The notes under the pieces: generated by a model
The model's database searches: none
The model's input: only the letters and a program-made list of their open reading frames with translations
Told to the model about the DNA's origin: nothing
Translations under genes and position numbers: made by a program
DNA from: Clostridiales bacterium
Lineage (GTDB): Bacteria > Bacillota > Desulfotomaculia > Desulfotomaculales > VENG01
Assembly (NCBI GenBank): GCA_016278505.1
Contig: JADQBQ010000015.1
Location: forward strand, 1-35,835
Direction of reading: 5' to 3'
Length of the DNA stretch: 35,835 nucleotides
Shown here: positions 22,394 to 31,617 of the stretch, piece by piece
Position numbering within the stretch: position 1 is the first letter of the stretch
How the letters are laid out: each line of letters starts with the position of its first letter

Positions 22394-23293
22394 ATGAACA
22401 AAAAAATAGTGAGGTATTACGAAAAAGGCATAAAGTACGTATTAGCATTAACAGCCGGAACGTCAATTCTTATCTTGTTTTTAATCTTTTTCTTTTTGTT
22501 TCGCGAGGGTGCAGGTGTTTTTGCTCACGTAAACATATTAGATTTTGTATTTGGGAAAGATTGGTCCCCGGTTTCCGAACCGCCGGTATTCGGAGCTCTT
22601 CCCTTGATAGCCGGATCCATGGTGGTAACCTTTGGAGCAGGGATGATAGCAATTCCAACCGGAATCGGTATTGCCGTTTTTCTTGCGGAAATGGCACCGC
22701 ACAGCGTGCGTGAGATTGCAAAGGCAATCATTGAGCTTTTGGCCGGTGTACCTTCGGTTGTATACGGCTTTATAGGCTTAACCATACTGGCACCCCTAAT
22801 AAAAGACATTTTTAACCTACCCAGCGCGCTTTCCGCCTTCACCGCCTCTGTAGTACTGGCTGTGATGGCCCTGCCCACTGTGGTAAGTATTTCGGAGGAT
22901 GCGTTAAATGCGGTGCCCCAGGATTTTAGGGAAGCCTCATTAGCCCTGGGAGCTACCAAGTGGGAGACAACGCTTCGCGTTGTACTACCCAGTGCCCGAT
23001 CCGGGCTTATAGCCGCTTCCATGTTGGGCCTGGGACGCGCCATAGGAGAAACAATGGCCGTTTTGATGGTGGCAGGTAACGCCACACTCATCCCCCACTC
23101 CATTTTTGACCCCGTACGAACCATCACTGCCGATATCGCTGCTGAGATGGGAGAGACTGTTCAAGGCGGTCTTCATTATCAGGCTCTGTTCGGACTTGGA
23201 ATGGTACTTTTCGTTATCACTTTTTTCATTAACCTGATAACTGACCTGGTATTTGCTAAAACATCTTCCATTAAAAGAGGTGCGTCGTTGTGA
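22394..23293 (+). CDS. pstC: Phosphate ABC transporter permease PstC
   Basis: 299 residues from the ATG at 22394 (GGGGA upstream); a TTG 33 nt earlier is in frame but would add a poor N-terminus. Six membrane helices. Permease coupling region [25 protein letters not shown] and conserved GLGRAIGETMAVLMVAGN. With PstA it forms the membrane channel for high-affinity phosphate uptake. First gene of the pst cluster; its stop overlaps the pstA start (GTGA). Confidence 0.96.
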   Translation: MNKKIVRYYEKGIKYVLALTAGTSILILFLIFFFLFREGAGVFAHVNILDFVFGKDWSPVSEPPVFGALPLIAGSMVVTFGAGMIAIPTGIGIAVFLAEMAPHSVREIAKAIIELLAGVPSVVYGFIGLTILAPLIKDIFNLPSALSAFTASVVLAVMALPTVVSISEDALNAVPQDFREASLALGATKWETTLRVVLPSARSGLIAASMLGLGRAIGETMAVLMVAGNATLIPHSIFDPVRTITADIAAEMGETVQGGLHYQALFGLGMVLFVITFFINLITDLVFAKTSSIKRGASL

Positions 23294-24138
23294 TATCCAG
23301 GCGATTAAAAGAACGACTAGGTTTCGGTTCACTAGCCATATGTACAATATTGGCTATTATTCCGTTAATTGGTATCATTGGTTTTTTGATCTGGAAAGGA
23401 GGCCCGGCCATAACGTGGGAATTTTTAACTCAACCGCCTCGTAAATTTCTTACGGAAGGCGGTATTTTCCCCGCCATTGTCGGAACATTAGGTCTTACCC
23501 TGGGTACCATTGTGGTAGCCCTCCCGCTGGGTATAGGCACTGCAATATATCTGGTGGAATATGCAAAGAGAAACTTCTTTACCACGTTGGTAAGGATTGC
23601 CATAGTAAATCTGGCCGGAGTACCGTCTGTTGTTTATGGCCTATTCGGTATGGGTCTTTTCGTATTAACACTGAATTTGGGACGTTCTCTGGTTGCCGGT
23701 GCCCTTACATTAGGATTTCTCACCCTCCCGGTGATTATTTCCACGGCGGAAGAAGCCCTCTTGTCAGTACCGGATGATTATCGCCACGCCAGCCTGGCCC
23801 TGGGTGCCACCCGCTGGCAGACCATCAGGCGGGTAGTGCTCCCTGCTGCATTACCATCTATTATCACCGGCGCCATACTTGGCATTGGGCGGGCAGCAGG
23901 AGAAACTGCGCCTATTATGTTTACGGCAGCAGCCATTTACATTCCCAGCCTGCCCCGAACAATCTTCGACCAGGTTATGGCACTTCCATATCACCTTTAT
24001 GCCGTAGCCACACAAATTCCTAACGTACCTGAGCCCATGGCCTACGGCTCGGCCATTGTACTGCTGGCAATAGTGGGCGGGCTAAACTTGATTGCTGTCA
24101 TTATCAGGACCAAAATGAGACTGAAAAACATGAGGTGA
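23290..24138 (+). CDS. pstA: Phosphate ABC transporter permease PstA
   Basis: 282 residues with a GTG start overlapping the pstC stop. Six membrane helices. Coupling motif [25 protein letters not shown] and [18 protein letters not shown], both typical of PstA. Partner of PstC; translation is probably coupled. pstB follows 4 nt later. Confidence 0.96.
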   Translation: MISRRLKERLGFGSLAICTILAIIPLIGIIGFLIWKGGPAITWEFLTQPPRKFLTEGGIFPAIVGTLGLTLGTIVVALPLGIGTAIYLVEYAKRNFFTTLVRIAIVNLAGVPSVVYGLFGMGLFVLTLNLGRSLVAGALTLGFLTLPVIISTAEEALLSVPDDYRHASLALGATRWQTIRRVVLPAALPSIITGAILGIGRAAGETAPIMFTAAAIYIPSLPRTIFDQVMALPYHLYAVATQIPNVPEPMAYGSAIVLLAIVGGLNLIAVIIRTKMRLKNMR

Positions 24139-24142
24139 TTAT

Positions 24143-24907
24143 ATGACAGAAAAACCGAATAAAATGCAAACTAATAACCTTAACTTTTTTTATAAGGATT
24201 TTCATGCTTTGTATGATATCAATTTACCGGTCAGACAAAACGCAGTTACTGCCTTGATTGGGCCCTCCGGTTGTGGCAAATCGACTTTTTTACGCACCCT
24301 AAACCGGATGAACGACGTTATCAACGGAAGTAAAGCTAAGGGAGAAGTATTATTGGACGGGAAGAATGTGTATGATGCAGACGTAGATCCCGTAGACCTA
24401 CGTAAAAAAGTAGGTATGGTATTTCAGAAACCAAATCCCTTTCCCATGTCTATTTTCGACAATTTGGCCTACGGGCCCCGTATTCACGGAATTAAAAACC
24501 GGGGGCGGCTAAATGAAATCGTGGAAAACAGTTTAAAAGATGCTGCTCTCTGGGATGAGGTCAAAGACAGGCTGCAGCAATCGGCTATGGGACTTTCGGG
24601 CGGGCAACAGCAGCGGCTGGTGATTGCTCGTGTACTGGCCGTGGAGCCGGAAGTTATTTTGATGGATGAGCCTGCCTCAGCCCTGGATCCCATCTCCACA
24701 TCCAAGCTGGAAGACCTGATTTACCAGCTGAAAGAAAATTACACCATCGTCATCGTAACCCATAATATGCAGCAGGCGGCCAGGGTATCCGACTATACCG
24801 GGTTCTTTCTAAACGGAGAAATGGTAGAATATGATGTTACCAATACTATTTTTACCGCACCCAGAGATAAACGTACTGAAGACTACATTACAGGCAGATT
24901 TGGTTAA
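24143..24907 (+). CDS. pstB: Phosphate ABC transporter ATP-binding protein PstB
   Basis: 254 residues. Walker [10 protein letters not shown], PstB-specific [12 protein letters not shown]-loop [16 protein letters not shown], signature [13 protein letters not shown], Walker [14 protein letters not shown] and switch His VTHNMQQA. It ends with the family-typical DYITGRFG. It powers phosphate import through PstCA. AGGTGA precedes the ATG. Confidence 0.98.
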   Translation: MTEKPNKMQTNNLNFFYKDFHALYDINLPVRQNAVTALIGPSGCGKSTFLRTLNRMNDVINGSKAKGEVLLDGKNVYDADVDPVDLRKKVGMVFQKPNPFPMSIFDNLAYGPRIHGIKNRGRLNEIVENSLKDAALWDEVKDRLQQSAMGLSGGQQQRLVIARVLAVEPEVILMDEPASALDPISTSKLEDLIYQLKENYTIVIVTHNMQQAARVSDYTGFFLNGEMVEYDVTNTIFTAPRDKRTEDYITGRFG

Positions 24908-24919
24908 GGGGGTTTATAT

Positions 24920-25576
24920 ATGGTGAGAGAATCTTTCCAAGAACAGCTGAATCAACTACGAGATAATATTTTACGAATGGGCAACCTGGTGGAAAGGGCT
25001 ATTGAGTTGGCCATCACTTCACTTAAGAAACATGATGTAGACTTGGCCGAAAAAGTAGTGATGGACGATGAGAAAATTGATGACTTAGAACAAACCATTG
25101 AAAAACAATGCTTGACACTCTTAGCACTGCAGCAGCCAATGGCCCGTGATCTCCGGTTTATTAGTACGGCTCTCAAAATAGATACAGACCTGGAAAGAAT
25201 GGGTGATTACGCCTGTAATATTGCTAAAATTGTGCTTACATTAGGCAATGAGCCTTTCATAAAACCGCTGGTTGATCTGCCTCGCATGGCGGAAACGGCG
25301 CAAGAGATGGTGCGGGATAATCTTAAGGCATATGTCAACAGGGATAAAGAGCTGGCCATAAAGGCCGCGGAAAAGGATCACGCCATTGATAACCTTTACA
25401 ATCAGATTTTTAGAGAATTATTAGTGTTAATGACCAATAATCCCCGGAATATAAGGCAGGCCACTTACCTGCTGCTGGTTGCGCGGCACCTAGAGCGTAT
25501 AGGAGATCACGCCACCAATTTCAGCGAATGGATAATTTACATGATCACCGGAGAGCTAGTGGAATTAAATGAATAG
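24920..25576 (+). CDS. phoU: Phosphate signalling protein PhoU
   Basis: 218 residues, all-helical, two PhoU repeats. Metal-binding E/DxxxD-type segments are visible as DDEKIDDLEQTIE (first half) and ERIGDHATNFSEWI (second half). It links Pst transport state to the PhoR kinase and represses the Pho response when phosphate is plentiful. It follows pstB by 12 nt with AAGGGGG as ribosome site. Confidence 0.96.
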   Translation: MVRESFQEQLNQLRDNILRMGNLVERAIELAITSLKKHDVDLAEKVVMDDEKIDDLEQTIEKQCLTLLALQQPMARDLRFISTALKIDTDLERMGDYACNIAKIVLTLGNEPFIKPLVDLPRMAETAQEMVRDNLKAYVNRDKELAIKAAEKDHAIDNLYNQIFRELLVLMTNNPRNIRQATYLLLVARHLERIGDHATNFSEWIIYMITGELVELNE

Positions 25577-25601
25577 TTATATACAAACCTTTTAAACTGT
25601 C

Positions 25602-25653
25602 TTTACGAAATTTACAATTCCTTCACTTCGCATTTAAATCAATCTGCTATATT
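25602..25653 (+). promoter_or_regulatory. Candidate Pho box and extended -10 upstream of pstS
   Basis: TTTACG (25602), TTTACA (25611) and TTCACT (25622), then an extended -10 TGCTATATT (25645-25653). The first pair has the same N3 spacing as that before pstC. This gives pstS its own phosphate-controlled promoter inside the cluster. Confidence 0.55.
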
Positions 25654-25713
25654 TGATGTTGAACGGGTACAAACCCCCAAATTTAATAAAAGAGAAAGAG
25701 AGGGCTTAATTGA

Positions 25714-26601
25714 ATGGCAAAGAAACTGTCTCGTATTGGAATGGCACTTCTTGCGGTACTTCTCGTGGCAGGCTTAGTAATCGGTTGCGGCGGTAATGCT
25801 GCAACCGAGGGAGAAGAGCAGAATCAGCAAGGTGGAAGTGAAGAGCTAAGCGGAATGCTGCAGGTCAACGGCTCAACAACAGTTGCCCCTGTTGGCCAGG
25901 CTTGGGCAGAAAAATTTAATGAAAAGCATCCCAATGTAGACGTAGTAGTTTCAGGCACCGGTTCGGGTGACGGTATTGCCGCTCTTATTAACGGTACTAC
26001 CGATATCGCTATGGCATCCCGCAAAATGAAAGACAAAGAACGTGATAGGATTGATGGCACTCCCAAAGAAATCGTAGTTGGCCGCGACGGCCTGGCAGTA
26101 GTTGTTCATCCTGATAATCCCGTGGATTCCTTGAGCATGGCAGAAATTAAGGACATCTTTACCGGTCAGATTACCAACTGGCAAGAAGTAGGCGGGGAAG
26201 ACGCTGAAATCATAGTATATACCAGGGATACAAGTTCAGGCACCTATGGCTTCTTCAAAGAATTTGTCCTGGATGACCAAGATTACCTCAAATCCGGAAG
26301 GGCTACCGCTTCTAACGCAGCAATTGCCAATTCGGTGGCAGGTGAAGAAACGGCAATTGGTTACTGCGGACTGGCTTTTCTAGACGATAAAATTAAAGGT
26401 ATAAGCGTTAGCAAAGACGGCGGAGAGCCCGTTGAGCCCACCCTGGAAAAAGCTAAAGCAGGAGAATATCCCATCGTACGTGACTTAAACATGTACACCA
26501 TCGGTGAACCCGAAGGCCTGGCTAAAGAATTTCTGGACTATGGTTTTAGTTCCGAAGGTCAAGCAATCATAGAAGCAGTTGGCTATCTCCCTGTTAAATG
26601 A
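25714..26601 (+). CDS. pstS: Phosphate-binding lipoprotein PstS
   Basis: 295 residues. Lipoprotein signal with lipobox VIGC (about Cys25) and a short Glu/Gln linker. Phosphate-binding loops are present: NGSTTVAPVGQAWAEKF, GTGSGDGIAALINGTTDIAMASR and TRDTSSGTYGFFKEF. It captures extracellular phosphate for PstCAB. It is unusual in being the last gene, after phoU, with its own promoter; in most pst operons pstS comes first. Confidence 0.97.
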   Translation: MAKKLSRIGMALLAVLLVAGLVIGCGGNAATEGEEQNQQGGSEELSGMLQVNGSTTVAPVGQAWAEKFNEKHPNVDVVVSGTGSGDGIAALINGTTDIAMASRKMKDKERDRIDGTPKEIVVGRDGLAVVVHPDNPVDSLSMAEIKDIFTGQITNWQEVGGEDAEIIVYTRDTSSGTYGFFKEFVLDDQDYLKSGRATASNAAIANSVAGEETAIGYCGLAFLDDKIKGISVSKDGGEPVEPTLEKAKAGEYPIVRDLNMYTIGEPEGLAKEFLDYGFSSEGQAIIEAVGYLPVK

Positions 26602-26671
26602 GCAAAGTACCCATGGTTAATTTCCCTTTGCTGAGAAATAATAATTTCAACACTGCTAGGGGGAATAATCA

Positions 26672-27637
26672 TTGTCTAATGATTTTAGAAAAATTGCCAT
26701 TGTCGGCGTTGGCTCCGTTGGCGCTTCGATTGCTTATGCAATTATGATCAGCGGGCTTGTAAGCGAAATGGTATTAGTAGACCTGGATAAAAATCGCGCC
26801 CAAGGCGAGGCAATGGACCTAGCCCACGGTGCATCATTTATTAAGCCTATCAAAGTGTACGCGGGTGAATACAGTGATTGCCATGATGCAGATATTATAG
26901 TTTTTGCCGCCGGTGCAAATCAAAAACCGGGGGAAACAAGGCTTGACCTGATAAACAAAAATTGCAAAGTTGTACAAGAGGCTCTGCCACAATTGATGCC
27001 CCCGGACAGCCCGTCAATACTATTGATGGTATCAAATCCCGTGGATATTGTTACTTATGTTGCGCTGCAGGTCACCGACACCCCAGTGGAAAGAATAATA
27101 GGGTCAGGAACGGTTTTGGATAGTTCCCGCTTCAAATATTTGATAGGAGAGCATTGTCAGGTGGCAACGCGTAATATACACGCCTATGTGGTTGGTGAAC
27201 ACGGTGACTCCGAGGTTCCCTTGTGGAGCAGGGCCAATATTATGGGCCTTCCGGTAGAAGATTTTTGTTGCCGGCTGGCGATTTCCTGTTTCAATAAGGA
27301 TGAAATTAGCCGCAGAGTAAAAGAAGCCGCTTATGAAGTTATAAAGAGGAAAGGGGCCACTTATTACGCTATTGGCCTGGCGGTAAAGAGAATATGTGAA
27401 AATATACTACGTAACGAAAATTCCATATTGACGGTTTCGGGACTTCTACAGGGAGAATACGGTATAAGTAATGTATGCATGAGCCTTCCAGCCGTAATTA
27501 ACAGGAACGGGCGAGTACGTCCCCTTCCTGTTGATATTGCCCCAGATGAGCTGGATGCTCTGATAAAATCTGCCCAAATTTTAGGTTCAACGCAACAGAA
27601 GATAGGCTATTCCCCTGCTGTATTTGATACACCATGA
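26672..27637 (+). CDS. ldh: L-lactate dehydrogenase
   Basis: 321 residues from a TTG start 8 nt after AGGGGGA; no in-frame ATG is near. NAD-binding VGVGSVGASIAYA; substrate loop GANQKPGETR with Gln84 (lactate- rather than malate-type) and Arg90; catalytic His177 in VVGEHGDSEVP; Arg153 in LDSSRFK. It interconverts pyruvate and L-lactate with NADH. It is 70 nt downstream of pstS, probably a separate unit. Cys-rich patches (EDFCCRL, SCFNK) are slightly unusual. Confidence 0.93.
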   Translation: MSNDFRKIAIVGVGSVGASIAYAIMISGLVSEMVLVDLDKNRAQGEAMDLAHGASFIKPIKVYAGEYSDCHDADIIVFAAGANQKPGETRLDLINKNCKVVQEALPQLMPPDSPSILLMVSNPVDIVTYVALQVTDTPVERIIGSGTVLDSSRFKYLIGEHCQVATRNIHAYVVGEHGDSEVPLWSRANIMGLPVEDFCCRLAISCFNKDEISRRVKEAAYEVIKRKGATYYAIGLAVKRICENILRNENSILTVSGLLQGEYGISNVCMSLPAVINRNGRVRPLPVDIAPDELDALIKSAQILGSTQQKIGYSPAVFDTP

Positions 27638-27654
27638 AATATAATTAATGCCAG

Positions 27655-28023
27655 TTAAATTCCTATACAATTTGACTTTAAATGTGCTTTTAGAAATTCC
27701 CTATCTCGCTGCTGTTTTAATATTGATAACTTTTGAGCCATGTTATAATTCTGGTTAAAAAGGCAATAGATCATTTTTTCCATAGACATCCGGGACAACA
27801 GCACCTTGTCATTAGAAGCTAATACGCCAAATCTACGGATAAAATAATAATCACCAGGTTTTATGCTTACTCCAAACAAATCCTTGAAATTTGACCTAGC
27901 CTTTATAGTTTTCCATTCATTTGGTGTCCGTGCTTCATTGAGCCCGTTTAAAAGATTAACATATTCCAGCAGTTTTTCGTCGTTATAATAGATGCTGTCG
28001 GCTTCGGCTTTTGCCCCAATCAT
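27655..28023 (-). CDS. Unrecognised 122-residue protein
   Basis: No family recognised and no signal or membrane segment. A polar helical N-terminus (YNDEKLLEYVNLLNGLNEA) is followed by a compact middle (IKPGDYYFIRRFGVLASNDKVLLSRMSMEKMIYCLF) and a basic C-terminus. AGGAGAG precedes the ATG with good spacing. It lies between ldh and a Spy-like gene, convergent with ldh (17 nt apart). Confidence 0.6.
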   Translation of the reverse strand: MIGAKAEADSIYYNDEKLLEYVNLLNGLNEARTPNEWKTIKARSNFKDLFGVSIKPGDYYFIRRFGVLASNDKVLLSRMSMEKMIYCLFNQNYNMAQKLSILKQQRDREFLKAHLKSNCIGI

Positions 28024-28157
28024 TTTGTCAGCTCTCCTTTGTTTTTACTCTTTGCATCATACCCTTTCAATGCTATGTGTTTAATATATCTTATTATTTT
28101 CTAATTAAAGTTACGGACATTTAAACTATTTGTAACAAGGGATTAAGAAGACTAAGC

Positions 28158-28210
28158 AAAAAAGGGACAGGCACCTTTTTTAAAATTCAAAAAAAGGAAC
28201 CTGCCCCTTT
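28158..28210 (-). terminator. Intrinsic terminator after the Spy-like gene
   Basis: On the - strand AAAGGGGCAGG (28200-28210) pairs with CCTGTCCCTTT (28161-28171) with one G-U. The inner part is A/T-rich and a T6 run follows. The GGGACAGGCACC core belongs to the degenerate GTCCCC-type repeats in this window. Confidence 0.75.
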
Positions 28211-28232
28211 CTATGTGTTAAAAACCAGAAGC

Positions 28233-28688
28233 TTAACGCCCGGCAAAACCGCCGCCGAAACCACGACCTCCACGGAAGCCGCAGCCTCCGTTTCTGACCA
28301 TTTCAGCGAGCTGTTCATCGGTAAATTGGGACATCATCTCACTGCGGTACTGCTCGCGCTGCTGATACATTTGCTGGCGCAGATTGTTCAGCTCGTTGAG
28401 TTTGGCCTCAGCCTGGGCTTGGTCGGCACCCGGCTGCCAACGCAGGCTGCGCAAGTCGTTGCTCAGCTGCTGCATTTTGGTGCGCTCATCCTGCATTTCA
28501 TTGAAGTGCTTTGACTGAATATCCTGTACCGCCTTTGCCTGCTTGTCAGTCAGCTTCAGCAGGTCGGCCATATTGACCCAGTTGTCACCGGAAAAGCCCC
28601 GGGGACCGCCACCCCAAGCAAATGCTACCTGGGCAAAAACCAGCACCAGCACTATACTCATGGATACCAATAATAATTTACGCTTCAT
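28233..28688 (-). CDS. Spy/CpxP/ZraP-like exported helical protein
   Basis: 151 residues from the ATG at 28688 (AAAGGAGGTG upstream). Signal peptide about 1-24, cleaved near AFA-WGG. The mature part is an extended helical protein: LLKLTDKQAKAVQDIQSKHFNEM, then charged heptads with QQMYQQREQYRSEMM (LTxxQ-type motif). The tail is Gly/Arg/Phe-rich with one Cys (GGCGFRGGRGFGGGFAGR). Related proteins act as periplasmic chaperones or metal-stress sensors in diderms. In this monoderm it would sit outside the membrane. Confidence 0.75.
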   Translation of the reverse strand: MKRKLLLVSMSIVLVLVFAQVAFAWGGGPRGFSGDNWVNMADLLKLTDKQAKAVQDIQSKHFNEMQDERTKMQQLSNDLRSLRWQPGADQAQAEAKLNELNNLRQQMYQQREQYRSEMMSQFTDEQLAEMVRNGGCGFRGGRGFGGGFAGR

Positions 28689-28780
28689 TGTTTCACCTCC
28701 TTTGCAGTTTTCTATATTTATTGTACCCATAAATTTTGATCAAGTTGTGAACAAACTCCGAACAAATTCCGAACTACAAG

Positions 28781-28816
28781 AAAAGCGCGCTAAATCAGTT
28801 CCCTTAGCGCGCTTTT
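28781..28816. terminator. GCGCGC hairpin with conserved loop (copy 2), phoR terminator
   Basis: 13-bp stem AAAAGCGCGCTAA (28781-28793) with TTAGCGCGCTTTT (28804-28816), 52 nt after the phoR stop. The loop region read on the - strand shares 15 of 16 bases (TAAGGGAACTGATTTA) with the hairpin at 11011-11052. Confidence 0.8.
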
Positions 28817-28868
28817 TAGTACTTTTTTTTCCTCAGTAACATTAACAACCGTATGGGCGTTTTATCAT

Positions 28869-30641
28869 TTAATAACAATTTTTGGGCAATGCAAAAAAGA
28901 ATTCCGATCCCTCTCCGTGCTTACTAGTTACGCCCACCGTTCCGCCGTGTATATCAACCAGGTGTTTTACTATGCTGAGACCCAGTCCTGTACCACCCTG
29001 ATCCCTACTACGAGTCTTATCAACACGGTAAAACCTTTCAAAGACCCGTCCTATATCTTCCGGTGGTATACCCATGCCGGTATCTCGAACTCTCACTATA
29101 ACATCTTTTTCCCGCTCTTCAACTGCTATTTCAATTACGCCACCATCCGGTGAATACTTGACGGCGTTGTCAACCAGGTTAACTAATATCTGCTCCACAA
29201 TATCTCTGTCAACAGCTGCTATTACGGTTTTTTCAGGTAATTCAATGTGGACATTTAAGTTCTTACTTTTAATTTGACCGCTAAGGTTTTGGACAGTGTT
29301 CCGGATAATAGAAGATAAATCCTCCGGTTTAAAATTCAATTCTACCTGCTTGCCTTCTAATCGGGATAATTCTAAAAGATCCTGGATGACTCTTTTTAAC
29401 CTGTCAGCCTCCTTGTCTATAATCTCCACGAACTCCCGATTAGTTTCGGGATCATCTATTGCCCCGTCCAACAATGTTTCGGTGAATCCTTTGATGGACG
29501 TCACCGGAGTTTTTAACTCGTGGGAAACATTGCCGACAAAGTCTTTACGCATTCTTTCAACCTTTCGTTGTTCGGTTATGTCGTGTAAAACTGCCACTAC
29601 CCCTATGCAATCTCCCTTATTATTGTGGATAGGGGATATAACAACCTGTAATGCCGCCTCTTCCGGGTTCTCTATCTTTATCTCCCGCTCCAGTGCTCCA
29701 CAGCTTTTTAAGGCATTATCTATTGCGGCCGAGAGCTCAGGATGTTTAATTAACGCATCATGTACTACACCCTTGCTCCCCTCACCCGTAAAGGACAGAA
29801 ACCTTTCCGCAGCCGGGTTTACCAGGTCTACCTGTCTTTTCCCATTGATAAAGATGACCCCACTGGTCATGTTGGTCAAAACTGTTTCCAGCCTATTTTT
29901 ACCTTCTGAAATTAAACGTACTTTCTCTTTAATGGTAATCGCCATGTGATTGAGTGCCCCGGCAAGCTCACCTATCTCGTCACTGCTTTTTACTTGGGCC
30001 CGAAAATCAAAGTCCCCCCTGGAAACACGCCTGGTAAATTCCATCAATTTTTCAACCGGACCGGTCACCATTTTACTAAGCACAAAGCTTATCACAATGG
30101 TACAAAAAACGGCCACTAAAACAGCTGCCGTTATCACCGACCACAACTTAGAGAAAGCCTGGCGTGTTTCCGTAATCGGTACAGCTAAGCGCATATAGCC
30201 GGAAGTTTTACCATTTTCAGTAATAGGCACGGCCACATACATCATATCCTTGTCTAATGTACTGCTGTAACGAATGGCCATTCCTTCTTTTTTATTCATT
30301 GTTCTTTGAATTTCAGGTCTGTTAATATGACTTTCCATTTCTGGGGCAAACTCTTCTGAATCCCCTAAAACCTTACCGGCAATATTAATGATTGTTACCC
30401 TTGCTCCCACATCACTACTGATTTTATCTGCCTGACTTTCCATAAAATCAAAGTTCCAGTCACCATTTGTTTCTTTTATTAAACGGGATGCCAAAAAAGC
30501 CTGGGATTCCAACCTGGTTTCCAAATTATTGTAGAAATAGCCTTTGAGGGAGCTCATTAAGAATACACCCAGCACCAGCATGGATAAGATTACCAGTCCT
30601 ATATAAGTTGCCGTTAATCTCCAACGCAATCGCTTAAACAT
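28869..30641 (-). CDS. phoR: Phosphate-regulon sensor histidine kinase PhoR
   Basis: 590 residues. TM1 about 12-32, extracytoplasmic domain about 33-165, TM2 about 167-190, HAMP about 190-243, PAS about 250-355. The HisKA phospho-acceptor is His374 in VSHELKTPVTS. The ATPase domain has N-box LVNLVDNAVKYS, G1 DTGMGIPP and G2 GTGLGLS. It follows phoP by 22 nt (GGAGG before the ATG). Assignment to the phosphate system rests on architecture, the phoP partner and the nearby pst-phoU cluster. Confidence 0.9.
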   Translation of the reverse strand: MFKRLRWRLTATYIGLVILSMLVLGVFLMSSLKGYFYNNLETRLESQAFLASRLIKETNGDWNFDFMESQADKISSDVGARVTIINIAGKVLGDSEEFAPEMESHINRPEIQRTMNKKEGMAIRYSSTLDKDMMYVAVPITENGKTSGYMRLAVPITETRQAFSKLWSVITAAVLVAVFCTIVISFVLSKMVTGPVEKLMEFTRRVSRGDFDFRAQVKSSDEIGELAGALNHMAITIKEKVRLISEGKNRLETVLTNMTSGVIFINGKRQVDLVNPAAERFLSFTGEGSKGVVHDALIKHPELSAAIDNALKSCGALEREIKIENPEEAALQVVISPIHNNKGDCIGVVAVLHDITEQRKVERMRKDFVGNVSHELKTPVTSIKGFTETLLDGAIDDPETNREFVEIIDKEADRLKRVIQDLLELSRLEGKQVELNFKPEDLSSIIRNTVQNLSGQIKSKNLNVHIELPEKTVIAAVDRDIVEQILVNLVDNAVKYSPDGGVIEIAVEEREKDVIVRVRDTGMGIPPEDIGRVFERFYRVDKTRSRDQGGTGLGLSIVKHLVDIHGGTVGVTSKHGEGSEFFFALPKNCY

Positions 30642-30663
30642 AGTATCCTCCGGACACCGGCGG

Positions 30664-31362
30664 TTAAGAAACGGGCTCCGTAAATTTGTAACCCACGCCC
30701 CGTACCGTTTTTATATAAGCCGGTCTTTTCGGATTTTCTTCAATTTTCTCCCTTAAATGACTTACATGCACATCGACAATCCTGGTGTCACCTGCATATG
30801 TATACCCCCATAGATGGTTAAGGAGAACATCCCTGGTCATTACACGCCCCATATTCCGCGCTAAAAAATCCAGTAATTCAAACTCCTTTGGCGTCAGTTC
30901 CACCGGCTGGTTCTTTACATTTACTTCGTATCTTGACGAGTCGATAACCAGATCACCGATAATTATGCTTTCACGGCTCGCATTTTCTACCTTAGTATTT
31001 GTACGTCTTAATACTGCCTTAACCCGAGCCAGTAATTCCCGGGGGCTAAACGGTTTAGTAATATAATCATCAGCACCCAATTCAAGCCCCAGCACCGTGT
31101 CTATTTCCTCGTCCTTGGCGGTAACCATTATAACGGCCACAGGTATGTTCTCCTGCCGGATACGGCGACAGACTTCAAGGCCGTCCACCCGGGGCAGCAT
31201 AATATCAAGAAGTACCAAGTCAGGCTTCTCGTCCCGCGCCAACTGCAACGCCTCTTCACCATCATACGCCTTCAAGGTTTTAAAGCCCTCTTTCTCCAGG
31301 TTAAAGGTTACCAGCCTAACTATAGACTTTTCATCGTCAACAACCAGGATTTTCTGAGCCAT
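30664..31362 (-). CDS. phoP: Phosphate-regulon response regulator PhoP/PhoB (OmpR family)
   Basis: 232 residues. Receiver domain with acidic pocket VVDDE and phospho-acceptor Asp53 (LVLLDIMLP), switch Thr in MVTAKDE and Lys in YITKPFSPREL. C-terminal winged helix about 130-230 (VELTPKEFELLDFLARNMGRV, DVHVSHLREKIE, YIKTVRGVGYKF). It probably binds the TTTACR repeats before pstC and pstS. GGAGGT precedes the ATG; phoR follows. Confidence 0.93.
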   Translation of the reverse strand: MAQKILVVDDEKSIVRLVTFNLEKEGFKTLKAYDGEEALQLARDEKPDLVLLDIMLPRVDGLEVCRRIRQENIPVAVIMVTAKDEEIDTVLGLELGADDYITKPFSPRELLARVKAVLRRTNTKVENASRESIIIGDLVIDSSRYEVNVKNQPVELTPKEFELLDFLARNMGRVMTRDVLLNHLWGYTYAGDTRIVDVHVSHLREKIEENPKRPAYIKTVRGVGYKFTEPVS

Positions 31363-31459
31363 TATCTGACCTCCGGAAAATTAGAGTTATGGCGAGAAAT
31401 TCGTCCTGATTACAGTCAAATCCTGCTCAAAAACCCATATACCAATACCCTTAAAATAA

Positions 31460-31492
31460 TAATACAATACCCTAAACTAGAGTATTGTATTA
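31460..31492. promoter_or_regulatory. TAATACAATAC inverted repeat upstream of phoP
   Basis: 11-bp perfect arms (31460-31470 and 31482-31492), 11-nt spacer. An AATACCC direct repeat overlaps it. It lies in the divergent region between phoP (-) and the antitoxin (+), so it is an operator candidate rather than a terminator. The rest of 31363-31565 is AT-rich with nothing recognisable. Confidence 0.4.
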
Positions 31493-31565
31493 CACCTTAA
31501 GTTCCTTCCTTTATAATAAATATTAAAAAGAGCTGTAATAAAGATTTTAAGACTTCTTTATTGAT

Positions 31566-31600
31566 GATTTAGCATAATTATGATAATATCATGCTAAATC
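31566..31600 (+). promoter_or_regulatory. Toxin-antitoxin operator and promoter
   Basis: GATTTAGCAT (31566-31575) with ATGCTAAATC (31591-31600), 15-nt spacer containing a -10-like TATGAT (31579-31584). Flanking TTATTGAT/ATCAATAA bases extend the symmetry. Placement over the promoter 18 nt before the antitoxin start fits autoregulation by a Phd/YefM complex. Confidence 0.65.
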
Positions 31601-31617
31601 AATAAAGGGGTGATAAT

